Counted from the stretch's first letter, positions 9,386 through 19,785 are shown. The stretch: 64,000 nucleotides of DNA from Pseudidiomarina gelatinasegens (GCF_004025325.1 NZ_RSFE01000010.1:1-64000); one strand, 5' to 3'. Program-made: numbers and translations. Notes: a model not told the origin generated them from the sequence alone.

Positions 9386-11157
9386 TAGCAGTATTATGCC
9401 GTTTGCTAACGGTATTGGTAGTTGGGTTGTCATTCTTTTCAAGCATGGCGATACCCACCTATGCGCAGTCTCAATTTGAGTTAAATCAAAACGACCCGTT
9501 CGCCCAACAAAACCAGTTTTTGCCCGTTGATGAAGCCTTTCAATTTGATTTTCGCCAACAAGGTAACCGGCTAACGCTTAGCTGGACTATTGCTGATGAA
9601 TATTACATGTATCAGCATCGCTTTGAATTGAAGACACCGGTACAACTCGCTGAGCAACCAATGCTCCCTGAGGGTGAAGCGCATTTCGACGAGTTTTTCG
9701 GTGAAACCGTTGTCTATCGCGATAGCGTTGAATTAACGTATGTTCTAAATCAAGCCAGCCCCGATCAAGAATTTACCATTTCCTATCAAGGGTGTGCTGA
9801 CGCTGGGCTGTGTTACCCGCCTACCGAAAAAACAATTTATCTCAGTGCAGTAGCGGGTGACGGCTCACAAGCTATCGCCTTTGAACAAATTGCTGAGAAC
9901 TCCCAACAAACAACGTCTTCAAACTTCTTCGATATGATCACTGAGCAACCGCTATGGCTCGTATTGTTACTGTTTGTAGTACTTGGTATTGGTCTTGCGT
10001 TTACCCCATGTGTGTTGCCCATGTATCCAATTATTTCGGCAATTATCATGGGCCACTCAGGTGCAGGCTCTAAGCAGTTGAGTACGCGCCGTGCATTCAC
10101 GCTCAGTTTGGCTTACGTGCAAGGTATGGCGGTTACGTATTCCATTTTAGGCGTGGTTGTTGCATTGGCCGGTCTTCGCTACCAGGCCATGCTGCAGCAC
10201 CCCATCATTCTGATTACGTTAGCGGTTGTGTTCGTGTTGTTGTCGTTGAGTATGTTTGGTGCATACACCATTCAGTTACCGCAGCGCTGGCAAAATTACT
10301 TGAATCAACTGAGCCAATCGCAACGCGGCGGAGCCCACCGCAGCGTTTTTGTTATGGGGGCGATATCAGGCCTTATCGCGTCACCATGCACCACTGCACC
10401 ACTTTCTGGCGTATTGCTATTTATTGCGCAGTCGGGCGACTTAACGGTAGGCGCCGCTGTGCTGTACGCCCTAAGCGTTGGTATGGGCCTGCCATTACTC
10501 GCGTTTGGTGTTACGGGTGGCAAATTACTGCCCAAAGCTGGGGCTTGGATGAACACCATCAAGCGTGTGTTCGGGGTGGTGTTATTAGGCGTCGCATTAG
10601 TACTAGTTGAGCGCCTTATCCCTTATACCCTTGCTGACTGGCTATGGATCGTGTTTATCGTTGCCAGCGCACTGTACCTAATAATCGCTGATTTACGCGA
10701 ACTGCCGCGCTCAACTGCAAGGCGTTTTGCTGCCGTGTGGCTGGCTACTGGTGCAGTATTAACTTATTTATGGTGGCCACAAGCCCATCACACTCTGCCG
10801 TTTCAGCAGGTAACCAGCGTCGCAGAAATTCAGCAAAAACTAGATATCGCCGCACGTAACAACCAGCTGGTGATGCTCGACCTTTACGCGGACTGGTGTG
10901 TTGCATGCAAAGAGTTTGAGCGTGAAACATTTGGCGCTGCGAACGTTGAACAGATCACGTCAGACATGGTGCTACTGCAAGCGGACGTAACGGCCAACAC
11001 ACCGGAAAACAGTGCTATTTTGAATGAATTCCAGGTGCTCGGCTTACCCACAATCCTGTTTTTCAACAACCAGCAGGAGCTTAATCGCTCCCGCGTAACA
11101 GGTTTTATGAATGCTGAAAAGTTTTCCAACCACATTAAAGAGTTAAAAACACGTTAA
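9382..11157 (+). CDS. dsbD: Thiol:disulfide interchange protein DsbD
   Basis: A 591-aa inner-membrane protein that passes electrons from cytoplasmic thioredoxin to periplasmic DsbC, DsbG and cytochrome c maturation partners. Domains in order: signal peptide (about 1-29), alpha immunoglobulin-like domain with the Cys pair in CADAGLCYPP, beta domain of eight membrane helices with conserved Cys in FTPCVLPMYP and SPCTTAPLSG, and gamma thioredoxin domain with WCVACK. All three Cys pairs are present. It overlaps cutA by 4 bp. The supply of reductant for heme ligation may matter for the diheme NirS encoded at 22.5 kb (inference). Confidence 0.97.
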   Translation: MIAVLCRLLTVLVVGLSFFSSMAIPTYAQSQFELNQNDPFAQQNQFLPVDEAFQFDFRQQGNRLTLSWTIADEYYMYQHRFELKTPVQLAEQPMLPEGEAHFDEFFGETVVYRDSVELTYVLNQASPDQEFTISYQGCADAGLCYPPTEKTIYLSAVAGDGSQAIAFEQIAENSQQTTSSNFFDMITEQPLWLVLLLFVVLGIGLAFTPCVLPMYPIISAIIMGHSGAGSKQLSTRRAFTLSLAYVQGMAVTYSILGVVVALAGLRYQAMLQHPIILITLAVVFVLLSLSMFGAYTIQLPQRWQNYLNQLSQSQRGGAHRSVFVMGAISGLIASPCTTAPLSGVLLFIAQSGDLTVGAAVLYALSVGMGLPLLAFGVTGGKLLPKAGAWMNTIKRVFGVVLLGVALVLVERLIPYTLADWLWIVFIVASALYLIIADLRELPRSTARRFAAVWLATGAVLTYLWWPQAHHTLPFQQVTSVAEIQQKLDIAARNNQLVMLDLYADWCVACKEFERETFGAANVEQITSDMVLLQADVTANTPENSAILNEFQVLGLPTILFFNNQQELNRSRVTGFMNAEKFSNHIKELKTR

Positions 11158-11217
11158 ATCTTGCTGCGATCAGCGGTGATAAGACCAGTATTTTGCTGCG
11201 TTATTACATTTTTTCAC

Positions 11218-11223
11218 TATAAT
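11218..11223 (+). promoter_or_regulatory. Candidate -10 for aroQ-accBC
   Basis: A consensus TATAAT lies 80 bp upstream of aroQ. The best -35 nearby is TTGCTG (11193-11198), at a long 19-bp spacing, so only the -10 is called. Confidence 0.45.
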
Positions 11224-11302
11224 GCTGAAATAGGTGTTGAATTAAGGCCTGTATTTAGCCTCTAATATCAATCTTGATACGTTCGCAGCAGATCGCAGCA
11301 AT

Positions 11303-11767
11303 ATGACAACAAATAACGATAAAAAATATAGAGTTCTTTTGCTCAACGGCCCTAACCTTAATTTGTTAGGCACACGTGAGCCGCATATTTATGGCAGCGA
11401 AACGCTCGATCAGGTTGAGCACCGTTTACGTGAACATGCTGAAGCCATTGGCATTACCTTAGACTGCCGACAGTCTAATGGTGAACACCAACTCATTGAT
11501 TGGGTGCACGAAGCCCGAACTTCGCATGTCGACTTTATTCTTATTAATCCCGGCGCATTCACACACACCAGTATCGCACTGCGTGATGCGCTTGCAGGCG
11601 TCGCGATTCCATTTATTGAAGTGCATCTTTCAAACATTCACGCCCGCGAAGAGTTTCGTCGGCATTCATTTTTGGCAGATATTGCTAACGGGGTGATTTG
11701 CGGTTTAGGTGCGCAAGGTTACGACTTCGCACTACAGGCAGCAAAACAACATCTTTCTAAGCAATAA
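11303..11767 (+). CDS. aroQ: 3-dehydroquinate dehydratase, type II
   Basis: A 154-aa type II dehydroquinase of the shikimate pathway (3-dehydroquinate to 3-dehydroshikimate), dodecameric in the family. Signatures are [19 protein letters not shown] (about 13-31, catalytic Tyr and Arg), [19 protein letters not shown] and [14 protein letters not shown] with the catalytic His. It lies 31 bp upstream of accB, the usual aroQ-accB-accC order. Confidence 0.97.
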   Translation: MTTNNDKKYRVLLLNGPNLNLLGTREPHIYGSETLDQVEHRLREHAEAIGITLDCRQSNGEHQLIDWVHEARTSHVDFILINPGAFTHTSIALRDALAGVAIPFIEVHLSNIHAREEFRRHSFLADIANGVICGLGAQGYDFALQAAKQHLSKQ

Positions 11768-11798
11768 ATCTAATTAAACATTGGGGTCATCATAGATC

Positions 11799-12266
11799 AT
11801 GGATATTCGTAAAATAAAAAAACTGATCGAACTGGTCGAAGAATCAGGCATCGCTGAGTTAGAAATTACCGAAGGTGAAGAATCAGTACGTATTCACCGT
11901 GGCGGAAGTCAAAGTGCACCTATGCACTACCAGTTCCCGCCGCAACAAATGCAACACGCACCTGCTCCAGCACCGGCCCCTGCTCCTGCAGCCGCTCCGG
12001 CAACTGAAGCGCCAGCAGCGCCAGAAATTTCTGGTCATGTCATGAAGTCGCCAATGGTTGGTACGTTCTACGCAGCTCCTGCGCCAGGCTCTCCAGACTT
12101 TGTAACCGTTGGCCAACAAGTGAAAGCTGGCGAAACGCTGTGCATTGTTGAAGCTATGAAAATGATGAATCAAATCGAAGCTGATAAAGGCGGCGTAATA
12201 AAACAAATCTTGGTTGAAAACGGCGAACCCGTCGAATTTGATCAACCTCTGTTTGTCATCGAATAA
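11799..12266 (+). CDS. accB: Biotin carboxyl carrier protein of acetyl-CoA carboxylase
   Basis: A 155-aa carrier subunit of acetyl-CoA carboxylase, which makes malonyl-CoA for fatty acid synthesis. An N-terminal dimerisation segment is followed by an Ala/Pro-rich flexible linker (about 54-75) and the biotinyl domain with EAMKMMN, in which Lys121 is biotinylated. It is 23 bp upstream of accC and probably cotranscribed with it. Confidence 0.98.
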   Translation: MDIRKIKKLIELVEESGIAELEITEGEESVRIHRGGSQSAPMHYQFPPQQMQHAPAPAPAPAPAAAPATEAPAAPEISGHVMKSPMVGTFYAAPAPGSPDFVTVGQQVKAGETLCIVEAMKMMNQIEADKGGVIKQILVENGEPVEFDQPLFVIE

Positions 12267-12289
12267 ACGCATCGATACAGGACATCGTC

Positions 12290-13639
12290 ATGTTAGATAA
12301 GGTAGTAATTGCAAACCGAGGCGAAATTGCGCTGCGTATTCTGCGCGCATGTAAAGAACTCGGTATCAAGACGGTCGCTGTGCATTCAACAGTCGATCGC
12401 AACTTAAAACACGTTTTACTGGCCGATGAGTCAATTTGTATCGGCAAAGCGCCAGCAACCGACAGTTACTTAAATATTCCGCGCATTATTAGTGCTGCTG
12501 AAATTACGGATGCGGCGGCGATTCACCCAGGTTATGGATTTCTAGCTGAAAACGCTGATTTCGCCGAGCAAGTTGAAAATTCCGGCTTTATTTTCGTCGG
12601 GCCTACAGCTGATGTGATTCGCCTCATGGGTGACAAGGTATCCGCCATTGAAGCCATGAAGAAAGCTGGCGTGCCTTGCGTGCCGGGTTCAGGCGGTCCG
12701 CTTGGTGATGATGAAGCGGCCAATATTAAAACCGCAAAACGTATCGGCTACCCAGTTATTGTAAAAGCTGCCGGTGGCGGTGGCGGGCGCGGTATGCGCG
12801 TGGTACGCAAAGAAGATGAATTGATTCGTGCCATTAGCACCACCAAAGCTGAAGCTGGTGCAGCATTTGGTAACGATATGGTGTACATGGAGAAGTTTTT
12901 AGAAAATCCACGCCACATCGAAATTCAAGTGCTTGCTGATGGACAAGGTAAAGCGGTCTATCTTGGCGAACGTGACTGCTCAATGCAGCGTCGTCATCAA
13001 AAAGTTGTCGAAGAAGCTCCAGCGCCAGGCATTACCCCTGAAATGCGTAAGTTCATTGGTGATCGCTGTGCAAAAGCTTGTATTGAGATCGGTTATCGCG
13101 GCGCAGGTACGTTCGAGTTCTTGTATGAAAATGGTGAGTTCTACTTCATCGAAATGAATACACGAATTCAAGTAGAACACCCAGTAACGGAAATGGTTAC
13201 CGGTATCGACCTCATTAAAGAACAGCTGCGTATTGCTGCGGGTCGTCCGTTATCAATTTCGCAAGAAGACGTCGTTATTCGTGGTCATGCCATTGAGTGC
13301 CGAATCAACGCAGAAGACCCGGATACTTTTGTACCGTCACCTGGTTTGATTAGTCGTTTCCATCCGCCAGGTGGTTTGGGTGTTCGTTGGGATTCGCATG
13401 TTTATGCTGACTATAAAGTTCCACCGAACTACGATTCGATGATTGGTAAACTGATTACTTATGGTGAAAACCGTGACGTAGCCATTGCACGCATGCGCAA
13501 TGCACTCAGTGAACTGATTATTGAAGGCATTAAAACCAACGTGCCGCTGCAAAAAGACATTATGGCTGATGAAAACTTCCAGCATGGTGGAACGAATATC
13601 CACTATCTTGAGAAAAAACTTGGCATGGGTGGTCACTAA
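12290..13639 (+). CDS. accC: Biotin carboxylase subunit of acetyl-CoA carboxylase
   Basis: A 449-aa ATP-grasp enzyme that carboxylates biotin on AccB. It starts [17 protein letters not shown]; the Gly-rich ATP-binding loop [14 protein letters not shown] (about 159-172), [12 protein letters not shown] (about 228-239) and the active-site [14 protein letters not shown] (about 288-301) are intact. It follows accB and precedes prmA by 5 bp. Confidence 0.98.
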   Translation: MLDKVVIANRGEIALRILRACKELGIKTVAVHSTVDRNLKHVLLADESICIGKAPATDSYLNIPRIISAAEITDAAAIHPGYGFLAENADFAEQVENSGFIFVGPTADVIRLMGDKVSAIEAMKKAGVPCVPGSGGPLGDDEAANIKTAKRIGYPVIVKAAGGGGGRGMRVVRKEDELIRAISTTKAEAGAAFGNDMVYMEKFLENPRHIEIQVLADGQGKAVYLGERDCSMQRRHQKVVEEAPAPGITPEMRKFIGDRCAKACIEIGYRGAGTFEFLYENGEFYFIEMNTRIQVEHPVTEMVTGIDLIKEQLRIAAGRPLSISQEDVVIRGHAIECRINAEDPDTFVPSPGLISRFHPPGGLGVRWDSHVYADYKVPPNYDSMIGKLITYGENRDVAIARMRNALSELIIEGIKTNVPLQKDIMADENFQHGGTNIHYLEKKLGMGGH

Positions 13640-13644
13640 CCCCC

Positions 13645-14526
13645 ATGCCCTGGATTCAGCTAACCGTTTCTGCGCCCGAAAAGCATGCCCCACTGGTTGG
13701 GGATATGCTTGAGGGCAATGGTGCAATGGCGGTCACTTATCGCGATGCACAAGACAATCCTATTTTTGAACCCCCAATTGGCGAATTGATTTATTGGCAG
13801 GAAACCTTAGTTACTGGGTTATTTCCGGCCGAGACGGATTTAGCGCCGATTGTCGCGAACCTAAAAAAGTCGAGTTATTTCAAAGACGGGCTCAATTACA
13901 AAACTGACCAACTTGAAGACAAAGACTGGGAACGCGAGTGGATGGATAACTTTCATCCTATCCAATTCGGTAAACGCTTATGGGTGTGCCCAAGCTGGCG
14001 TGAAATCCCAGAGCCAGATGCAGTGAATATTATGCTCGACCCCGGCATGGCTTTTGGTACCGGTACGCATCCAACAACAGCGCTTTGCCTAGGCTGGCTT
14101 GATGGACAAGAGTTAAGTGCAAAAACTGTGGTCGATTTTGGCTGTGGTTCTGGCATTCTAGCGATTGGAGCCTTGTTACTTGGCGCAAAGCGCGCAGTTG
14201 GTATCGATATCGACCAGCAAGCTTTGATTGCGAGTAAAGAAAATGCGCAGCGCAACGGTGTTGCTCAACAGCTCGAAGTTTATTTACCTAGCAACCAACC
14301 CACCTTAAAAGCGGATGTTGTGGTTGCAAATATTCTTGCTGGCCCCTTGCAAGAACTCGCCAATGTGATCACCGATTATGTTGCCGATAATGGTGAATTG
14401 GTCATGTCAGGTATTCTTGAGCGTCAGATACCTGCTGTTCAGGCTGCGTATCAAGATAAATTCGTATTTAGCCCGCCCAGCATCAAAGAAGGCTGGGTTA
14501 TGCTGCACGCAAAGCGCAAACAGTAA
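13645..14526 (+). CDS. prmA: Ribosomal protein L11 methyltransferase PrmA
   Basis: A 293-aa SAM-dependent enzyme that trimethylates ribosomal protein L11. An N-terminal substrate-recognition domain is followed by a Rossmann domain with MLDPGMAFGTGTHPTT (about 131-146), VVDFGCGSGILAIGA (about 163-177) and the NILAGPL catalytic-loop motif (about 231-237). It starts 5 bp after accC, with its Shine-Dalgarno inside the accC 3' end. Confidence 0.97.
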   Translation: MPWIQLTVSAPEKHAPLVGDMLEGNGAMAVTYRDAQDNPIFEPPIGELIYWQETLVTGLFPAETDLAPIVANLKKSSYFKDGLNYKTDQLEDKDWEREWMDNFHPIQFGKRLWVCPSWREIPEPDAVNIMLDPGMAFGTGTHPTTALCLGWLDGQELSAKTVVDFGCGSGILAIGALLLGAKRAVGIDIDQQALIASKENAQRNGVAQQLEVYLPSNQPTLKADVVVANILAGPLQELANVITDYVADNGELVMSGILERQIPAVQAAYQDKFVFSPPSIKEGWVMLHAKRKQ

Positions 14527-14554
14527 TAATCCAGCAGTTTGTCAAGAGCAAAAA

Positions 14555-14604
14555 GTACAAAAAAGGCGGCTTTTGTACAAATTACAGCCTTTTCTTTAGC
14601 CGCC
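14555..14604 (+). promoter_or_regulatory. Alternative hairpins in the prmA-dusB gap
   Basis: GTACAAAA (14555-14562) pairs with TTTTGTAC (14571-14578). Alternatively GGCGGCT (14565-14571) pairs with AGCCGCC (14598-14604). The two helices share bases 14565-14571 and so exclude each other. No U-tract follows. This could be a leader structure for dusB-fis or a processing site; function unknown. Confidence 0.35.
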
Positions 14605-14650
14605 AAATTCCCTAAAATTTCCCACCCTTAAGTTGGACAGTTTTTAACCG

Positions 14651-15616
14651 ATGCGGATCGGACCATATCATTTAGAAAATCCGGTGATACTCGCGCCAAT
14701 GGCGGGAGTAACAGACCTCCCCTTCCGGCGTTTATGTCGTGAACTTGGGGCTGGCTTGACGGTGTCTGAAATGCTTTCGAGTAATCCGTTGGTTTGGGAT
14801 ACCAAAAAGTCACGTGACCGAATGGAGCACGCCGATGAACCCGGTATCCGTGCTGTCCAAATTGCTGGATCAGAACCTGATTTGATGGCTGCAGCGGCCG
14901 TTCATAATGTTGGGAATGGCGCGCAGATTATTGATATCAATATGGGTTGCCCTGCAAAGAAGGTGAATAAAAAGCTGGCTGGCTCAGCTTTGCTGCAATA
15001 CCCCGAATTGGTTGAAGAGATATTAACCGCGGTAGTTGCAGCAGTGGATGTGCCGGTCACATTGAAAATACGTACCGGTTGGGATCCTGAGCATCGCAAT
15101 GGTATCGAAATTGCTAAGCTTGCTGAACGGCTTGGCATTCAGTCGTTAGCGGTGCACGGGCGAACTCGCGCATGCATGTACAAGGGCAATGCTGAGTACG
15201 ACACGATTCGGGCGATTAAAGCCGCAGTGCGTATTCCAGTTGTTGCCAACGGTGACATTACGTCACCACAGAAAGCTAAACAGGTTCTTGAATACACTGG
15301 CGCCGACGCCATTATGATTGGTCGAGGCGCTCAGGGAAATCCATGGTTGTTTCGCGAAATTGCGCATTATTTGGCAACTGGCGAGCAACTACCGGCGCCA
15401 AGTGCAGACGAAGTTCGAACTGTCGTGCTACGACATGTTCATAACTTGCATCAGCATTATGGCGAGTTCACCGGCATTCGGATTGCCCGAAAACACGTGG
15501 GCTGGTACTTACAACAGCAGCAGCCCGCGTCAGCATTTCGTAGGGAGTTTGTTAGTATTGAACATGCTAATGAACAAATCGAAGCCCTGACGAAGTTTTT
15601 TGCAACAGTAAACTAG
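14651..15616 (+). CDS. dusB: tRNA-dihydrouridine synthase DusB
   Basis: A 321-aa FMN- and NADPH-dependent enzyme that reduces uridine in the tRNA D-loop. Motifs are [12 protein letters not shown] (about 15-26), [11 protein letters not shown] (about 94-104, catalytic Cys), the KIRTGW and HGRTR phosphate and flavin contacts, and GRGAQGNPW. It lies 18 bp upstream of fis, the conserved dusB-fis operon; in enterics this operon is strongly growth-phase controlled. Confidence 0.97.
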   Translation: MRIGPYHLENPVILAPMAGVTDLPFRRLCRELGAGLTVSEMLSSNPLVWDTKKSRDRMEHADEPGIRAVQIAGSEPDLMAAAAVHNVGNGAQIIDINMGCPAKKVNKKLAGSALLQYPELVEEILTAVVAAVDVPVTLKIRTGWDPEHRNGIEIAKLAERLGIQSLAVHGRTRACMYKGNAEYDTIRAIKAAVRIPVVANGDITSPQKAKQVLEYTGADAIMIGRGAQGNPWLFREIAHYLATGEQLPAPSADEVRTVVLRHVHNLHQHYGEFTGIRIARKHVGWYLQQQQPASAFRREFVSIEHANEQIEALTKFFATVN

Positions 15617-15634
15617 AAGAGATAGAGCGCACCT

Positions 15635-15928
15635 ATGTTTGATCAAAACGCAAATCGTGACCCGATTTCTCCATTTACCACTCTTGGTAATAACGCTCAA
15701 CCGAAGCCATTACGTGACTCGGTTAAGCAGGCATTGAACTCATTTTTAAAGCAACTTGATGGGCATGACCCAGAAGAGCTTTATGAATTGGTGTTAGCTG
15801 AGCTCGAAGCTCCGCTTTTGGAAGAGGTCATGACCTATACGCGTGGTAATCAAACCCGCGCTGCGACAATGCTTGGCATCAACCGCGGCACGCTGCGTAA
15901 AAAGCTGAAAAAGTACGGCATGAATTAA
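15635..15928 (+). CDS. fis: DNA-binding protein Fis
   Basis: A 97-aa nucleoid protein and global regulator that activates stable-RNA promoters and shapes DNA. The C-terminal helix-turn-helix ([20 protein letters not shown], about 71-90) is essentially the canonical Fis sequence. It is second in dusB-fis and is followed by a strong terminator. The stable-RNA type promoters seen at the left edge and at the tRNA-Gly genes are the kind Fis regulates (known for the family, not shown here). Confidence 0.98.
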   Translation: MFDQNANRDPISPFTTLGNNAQPKPLRDSVKQALNSFLKQLDGHDPEELYELVLAELEAPLLEEVMTYTRGNQTRAATMLGINRGTLRKKLKKYGMN

Positions 15929-15940
15929 TTGCCCCCTGAA

Positions 15941-15968
15941 AAAGAGCGCCTGGTGTGCTCTTTTTTTC
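15941..15968 (+). terminator. dusB-fis terminator
   Basis: Stem AAAGAGC (15941-15947) / GCTCTTT (15957-15963) with a 9-nt loop, followed by a T-run to 15967. It lies 12 bp after the fis stop. Confidence 0.85.
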
Positions 15969-15997
15969 TTTGAAAACATCGAAAAGGTATAGCAACC

Positions 15998-17566
15998 ATG
16001 CAACATCGTCCCATTCATCGCGCCCTTTTAAGTGTTTCTGACAAAACCGGTATCGTCGCTTTCGCACAAGCGCTCGTGCAACGTGGCGTCGCAATTTTAT
16101 CAACTGGCGGAACAGCAAAATTATTACGTGAAAACCAGGTTCCCGTAACGGATGTGTCAGAGCATACGGGGCAGCCTGAAATCATGGATGGCCGTGTGAA
16201 GACGCTTCACCCGAAAATTCATGGCGGTATTCTAGGGCGCCGCGATATCGATCAACAGGTGATGACCGAGCAAAACATCGCCCCTATCGATTTGGTTGCC
16301 GTGAACCTGTACCCGTTCGCAGAAACAGTTGCCGATCCGCATTGCAGCCATGCTGATGCCGTTGAAAATATTGATATTGGTGGGCCGACCATGGTGCGCG
16401 CTGCAGCTAAAAATCATCGCGATGTGACCATTGTGGTTAATGCGAGTGATTATGACCGCGTAATTGCGGAAATGGATGCAAACAGCAATAGCCTTACCTT
16501 TGATACGCGTTTTGATCTTGCCATCAAGGCATTCGAACACACTGCACAATATGACGGTATGATTGCCAATTATTTCGGCGCGCGCTTGCCACAGCAAGAA
16601 AGCAAGTTTCCGCGCACGTTCAATGCACAATTCGAGAAGAAGCAAGATTTGCGTTACGGTGAAAACAGCCATCAACAAGCCGCTTTTTACGTTGAAGCAA
16701 AGCCAGCCGAAGCATCTGTTGCGACTGCCACACAAATTCAAGGTAAAGCACTGTCGTTCAACAATATAGCCGACACCGACGCTGCGCTTGAGTGCGTGAA
16801 GTCTTTTCAGCAACCTGCATGCGTTATTGTTAAACATGCAAATCCGTGCGGTGTTGCGATTGGTGAGAATGCGTTGGATGCTTACCAACGGGCTTTTAAA
16901 ACCGATCCGACTTCGGCATTTGGCGGCATCATTGCATTTAATCGCGAATTAGACGCTGAAACAGCTAAAGCGATAGTTGAGCGTCAGTTTGTTGAGGTGA
17001 TTATTGCACCAACGGTCAGCTCTGCAGCGCGCGACGTTGTTGCGACAAAAGCTAACGTTCGTTTACTTGAGTGCGGCCAATGGCCAGCTGAGCGCGCAAA
17101 TAGTCTCGACTTTAAGCGCGTTAACGGCGGTTTATTAGTGCAAGACAGCGATCACGGCGAAGTTGCGCTAGCTGACCTTAAAGTGGTTACCACTAAGCAA
17201 CCTAGCGATGCTGAAATGGAAGACTTGCTGTTCTGCTGGAAAGTCGCCAAGTTTGTTAAATCGAACGCCATTGTTTATGCCCGCGATGGCATGACAATAG
17301 GCGTTGGTGCCGGACAAATGAGTCGTGTTTACAGTGCGAAAATAGCTGGAATTAAGGCGGCTGACGAGAACTTAGAAGTGCCGGGTTCAGTGATGGCATC
17401 AGACGCGTTCTTTCCATTTCGCGATGGTATTGATGCAGCCGCAGCAGCGGGTATCACAGCAATTATTCAACCAGGCGGTTCTATTCGTGATGAAGAAATT
17501 ATTGCCGCAGCAAACGAACACGGTATAGCCATGGTATTTACCGGCATGCGTCATTTCCGTCACTAG
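15998..17566 (+). CDS. purH: Bifunctional AICAR transformylase/IMP cyclohydrolase PurH
   Basis: A 522-aa enzyme for the last two steps of IMP synthesis. The N-terminal IMP cyclohydrolase domain starts [16 protein letters not shown] and includes [10 protein letters not shown] and [15 protein letters not shown]. The C-terminal AICAR transformylase domain (about 200-522) includes the conserved Lys-His in [10 protein letters not shown] and the end motif [11 protein letters not shown]. It is followed by an unrelated methyltransferase-like gene and then purD, so purH and purD are not directly adjacent. Confidence 0.98.
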   Translation: MQHRPIHRALLSVSDKTGIVAFAQALVQRGVAILSTGGTAKLLRENQVPVTDVSEHTGQPEIMDGRVKTLHPKIHGGILGRRDIDQQVMTEQNIAPIDLVAVNLYPFAETVADPHCSHADAVENIDIGGPTMVRAAAKNHRDVTIVVNASDYDRVIAEMDANSNSLTFDTRFDLAIKAFEHTAQYDGMIANYFGARLPQQESKFPRTFNAQFEKKQDLRYGENSHQQAAFYVEAKPAEASVATATQIQGKALSFNNIADTDAALECVKSFQQPACVIVKHANPCGVAIGENALDAYQRAFKTDPTSAFGGIIAFNRELDAETAKAIVERQFVEVIIAPTVSSAARDVVATKANVRLLECGQWPAERANSLDFKRVNGGLLVQDSDHGEVALADLKVVTTKQPSDAEMEDLLFCWKVAKFVKSNAIVYARDGMTIGVGAGQMSRVYSAKIAGIKAADENLEVPGSVMASDAFFPFRDGIDAAAAAGITAIIQPGGSIRDEEIIAAANEHGIAMVFTGMRHFRH

Positions 17567-17603
17567 TCGGATTCGTTTGCCCAATGTGCCAGCACGGTTT
17601 AGG

Positions 17604-17620
17604 ATGAAAGCATCTTTCAT
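17604..17620 (+). repeat. Short hairpin upstream of the methyltransferase-like gene
   Basis: ATGAAAG (17604-17610) and CTTTCAT (17614-17620) form a 7-bp stem with a CAT loop just before the Shine-Dalgarno TAGGAG. It has no U-tract and may affect translation or RNA stability; low significance. Confidence 0.35.
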
Positions 17621-17635
17621 GTTAGGAGCAAGACA

Positions 17636-18487
17636 ATGACTGTTCACAGCCGTATGTTTAATTTCCTCGTTATTCCTCTTACCGTGTTGGGGCTAACTGC
17701 CTGCTCTGAGCCAACCGCATCGGCGGTGGCTCAGGACAACGCACTGGAACAAGCCGTGCAAGCCGAATCCAGACAAGACACCAACAAAGCACGTGATAAA
17801 TTCCGAAATCCACAACAAACCTTGGCCTTCTTTGGCATTCGCCCAAATATGACCGTTGTGGAAGTATCGCCGGGTGGCGGCTGGTACACGGAAATTCTTG
17901 CGCCTTATTTAAAGCAAGATGGTTTGCTGTACGCTGCTCATTTCCCAGCTGACAGTTCAAGTGGATATTACGCGCGCTCGCGCCAGGCTTTTGTAGAGCG
18001 CGTTACCAATGATGCTAATTTTGCCAACATTGTCGTCACGGAGTTTGCCCCGTTTAGCGAAACAGAAATTGCGCCGCCAGGTAGCGCGGATATGGTGCTT
18101 ACCTTCCGTAACCTACATAATTGGTATATGAATGGCGGCGATGAAGCCGTGCAAAATGCATTCTTGCAATTCTACACGGCGTTAAAGCCCGGTGGCGTAC
18201 TCGGCGTTGTCGATCATCGTCTACCTGAAAACCGCCCGGATACGGATATGGCGAGCTCTGGCTACATGAAAGAAAATTTTGCCGTAGCTATGGCTGAAGC
18301 TGTTGGGTTTGAACTTGTTGAGCGCAGTGAAATTAATAGTAATCCGAGAGACACTGCTGACCACCCACGCGGTGTTTGGACACTACCACCCACACTGCGT
18401 TTAGGTGATGAAAACCGCGATACTTACAGCGCTATTGGTGAAAGTGACCGTTTTACCCTTAAATTTGTGAAACCTAAAACTGACTGA
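17636..18487 (+). CDS. Predicted exported methyltransferase-like lipoprotein (COG4798-type)
   Basis: A 283-aa protein with a lipoprotein signal (hydrophobic segment ending LTAC, Cys about residue 23) followed by a class I methyltransferase-like Rossmann fold. The SAM-loop equivalent is VVEVSPGGGWYTEILAPY (about 74-91), with FRNLHNW and ALKPGGVLGVVDHR downstream. It resembles the COG4798 group of predicted methyltransferases. Export is odd because SAM is cytoplasmic, so it may have lost methyltransferase activity or use another ligand. It sits between purH and purD and ends 8 bp before purD, so it is likely cotranscribed with purD. Confidence 0.8.
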   Translation: MTVHSRMFNFLVIPLTVLGLTACSEPTASAVAQDNALEQAVQAESRQDTNKARDKFRNPQQTLAFFGIRPNMTVVEVSPGGGWYTEILAPYLKQDGLLYAAHFPADSSSGYYARSRQAFVERVTNDANFANIVVTEFAPFSETEIAPPGSADMVLTFRNLHNWYMNGGDEAVQNAFLQFYTALKPGGVLGVVDHRLPENRPDTDMASSGYMKENFAVAMAEAVGFELVERSEINSNPRDTADHPRGVWTLPPTLRLGDENRDTYSAIGESDRFTLKFVKPKTD

Positions 18488-18495
18488 GAGAGTTC

Positions 18496-19785
18496 ATGAA
18501 CGTATTGGTTATTGGCGGCGGCGGCCGCGAACATGCTTTAGCATGGAAAGCTGCGCAAGCAACTAATGTACAAACTGTTTATGTGGCGCCTGGCAATGCC
18601 GGAACAGCAACTGAAGCCAAGCTGGAAAATGTAGCAATTGCTGCGGATGATGTTGACGGCTTACTTGCCTTCGCCAAAGATAAACAGATTGAAATGACGA
18701 TTGTTGGGCCTGAAGCGCCATTAGTGCTGGGTGTGGTTGATCGCTTTTTGGAAGCCGGACTGACGATTTTTGGACCAACTCAAGCTGCAGCGCAGCTTGA
18801 AGGTTCAAAAGCATTTAGCAAAGACTTTTTGGCCCGCCACAATATTCCAACCGCAGCCTACGGTACCTTTACTGAGGTGGAAGCTGCAAAGCAATACGTT
18901 CAGCAACAGGGCACGCCTATAGTTATCAAGGCTGATGGCTTAGCTGCGGGTAAGGGTGTAATTATCGCTCAGACCCAACAAGAAGCCTTTAACGCCATTG
19001 ATGATATGCTGGCAGGCAACCGTTTTGGTGATGCTGGCAGCCGTGTTGTGGTTGAAGAATTCTTGGTTGGTGAAGAGGCTAGCTTTATTGTCATGGTTGA
19101 TGGCAAAACGGCATTGCCATTTGCATCCAGCCAAGACCACAAAGCCCGTGATAACGGCGATAAAGGGCCGAATACAGGCGGTATGGGCGCTTACTCTCCA
19201 GCGCCAGTCGTGACCCCGATGGTTCACGACTGGGTGATGCAGCATGTTATTGAGCCAACTGTGCGCGGCATGGCGGCTGAAGGGCATCCATACACTGGCT
19301 TTCTCTATGCCGGATTGATGATTGCGCCCGATGGTACAGCTAAGGTTCTTGAGTTTAACTGCCGTTTTGGTGACCCAGAAACACAGCCGATTATGATGCG
19401 CCTGCGCTCCGATCTAGTCGCATTATGTCAGGCTGCTTGCGCTGGTGAACTAGCTGGGAAATCAATCGACTTTGACCCACGTGCAACCGTTGGTGTTGTC
19501 ATGGCTGCTGGTGGGTATCCAGAGAGTTATAACAAAGGAGATGTCATTATTGGCATCGATGCTGCCGAAGCCAATGGCGCCAAAGTATTTCAGGCCGGAA
19601 CAAAACTTAACGCTGATGGCGATTTAGTCACTGCCGGTGGTCGAGTACTCTGCGTTACGGCAATTGGTGACAGTGTTACCGAAGCACAGCAACAGGCTTA
19701 TGCTGCGGTGCAGAAAATTAACTGGGATAACGTTTATTATCGCACTGATATTGCACATCGCGCGATTAAACGAGAACAGAAATAA
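18496..19785 (+). CDS. purD: Phosphoribosylamine--glycine ligase PurD
   Basis: A 429-aa ATP-grasp enzyme that makes glycinamide ribonucleotide in purine synthesis. Motifs are MNVLVIGGGGREHALAWK (N-terminal Rossmann), IVIKADGLAAGKGVIIAQ (ATP-binding), QDHKARDNGDKGPNTGGMGAYSP and EFNCRFGDPETQ. It starts 8 bp after the exported methyltransferase-like gene, with GAGAG as Shine-Dalgarno, and ends at a bidirectional terminator shared with maoP. Confidence 0.98.
   Translation: MNVLVIGGGGREHALAWKAAQATNVQTVYVAPGNAGTATEAKLENVAIAADDVDGLLAFAKDKQIEMTIVGPEAPLVLGVVDRFLEAGLTIFGPTQAAAQLEGSKAFSKDFLARHNIPTAAYGTFTEVEAAKQYVQQQGTPIVIKADGLAAGKGVIIAQTQQEAFNAIDDMLAGNRFGDAGSRVVVEEFLVGEEASFIVMVDGKTALPFASSQDHKARDNGDKGPNTGGMGAYSPAPVVTPMVHDWVMQHVIEPTVRGMAAEGHPYTGFLYAGLMIAPDGTAKVLEFNCRFGDPETQPIMMRLRSDLVALCQAACAGELAGKSIDFDPRATVGVVMAAGGYPESYNKGDVIIGIDAAEANGAKVFQAGTKLNADGDLVTAGGRVLCVTAIGDSVTEAQQQAYAAVQKINWDNVYYRTDIAHRAIKREQK

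Noticed and set aside
16232-16888. A 218-aa leftward open frame opposite purH
   Set aside because: Wholly inside purH on the other strand, with no signal of an independent gene.
17567-17600. PurR-like half-site CGTTTGC downstream of purH
   Set aside because: Only a half-site is present and no palindromic partner is visible; too weak to call.
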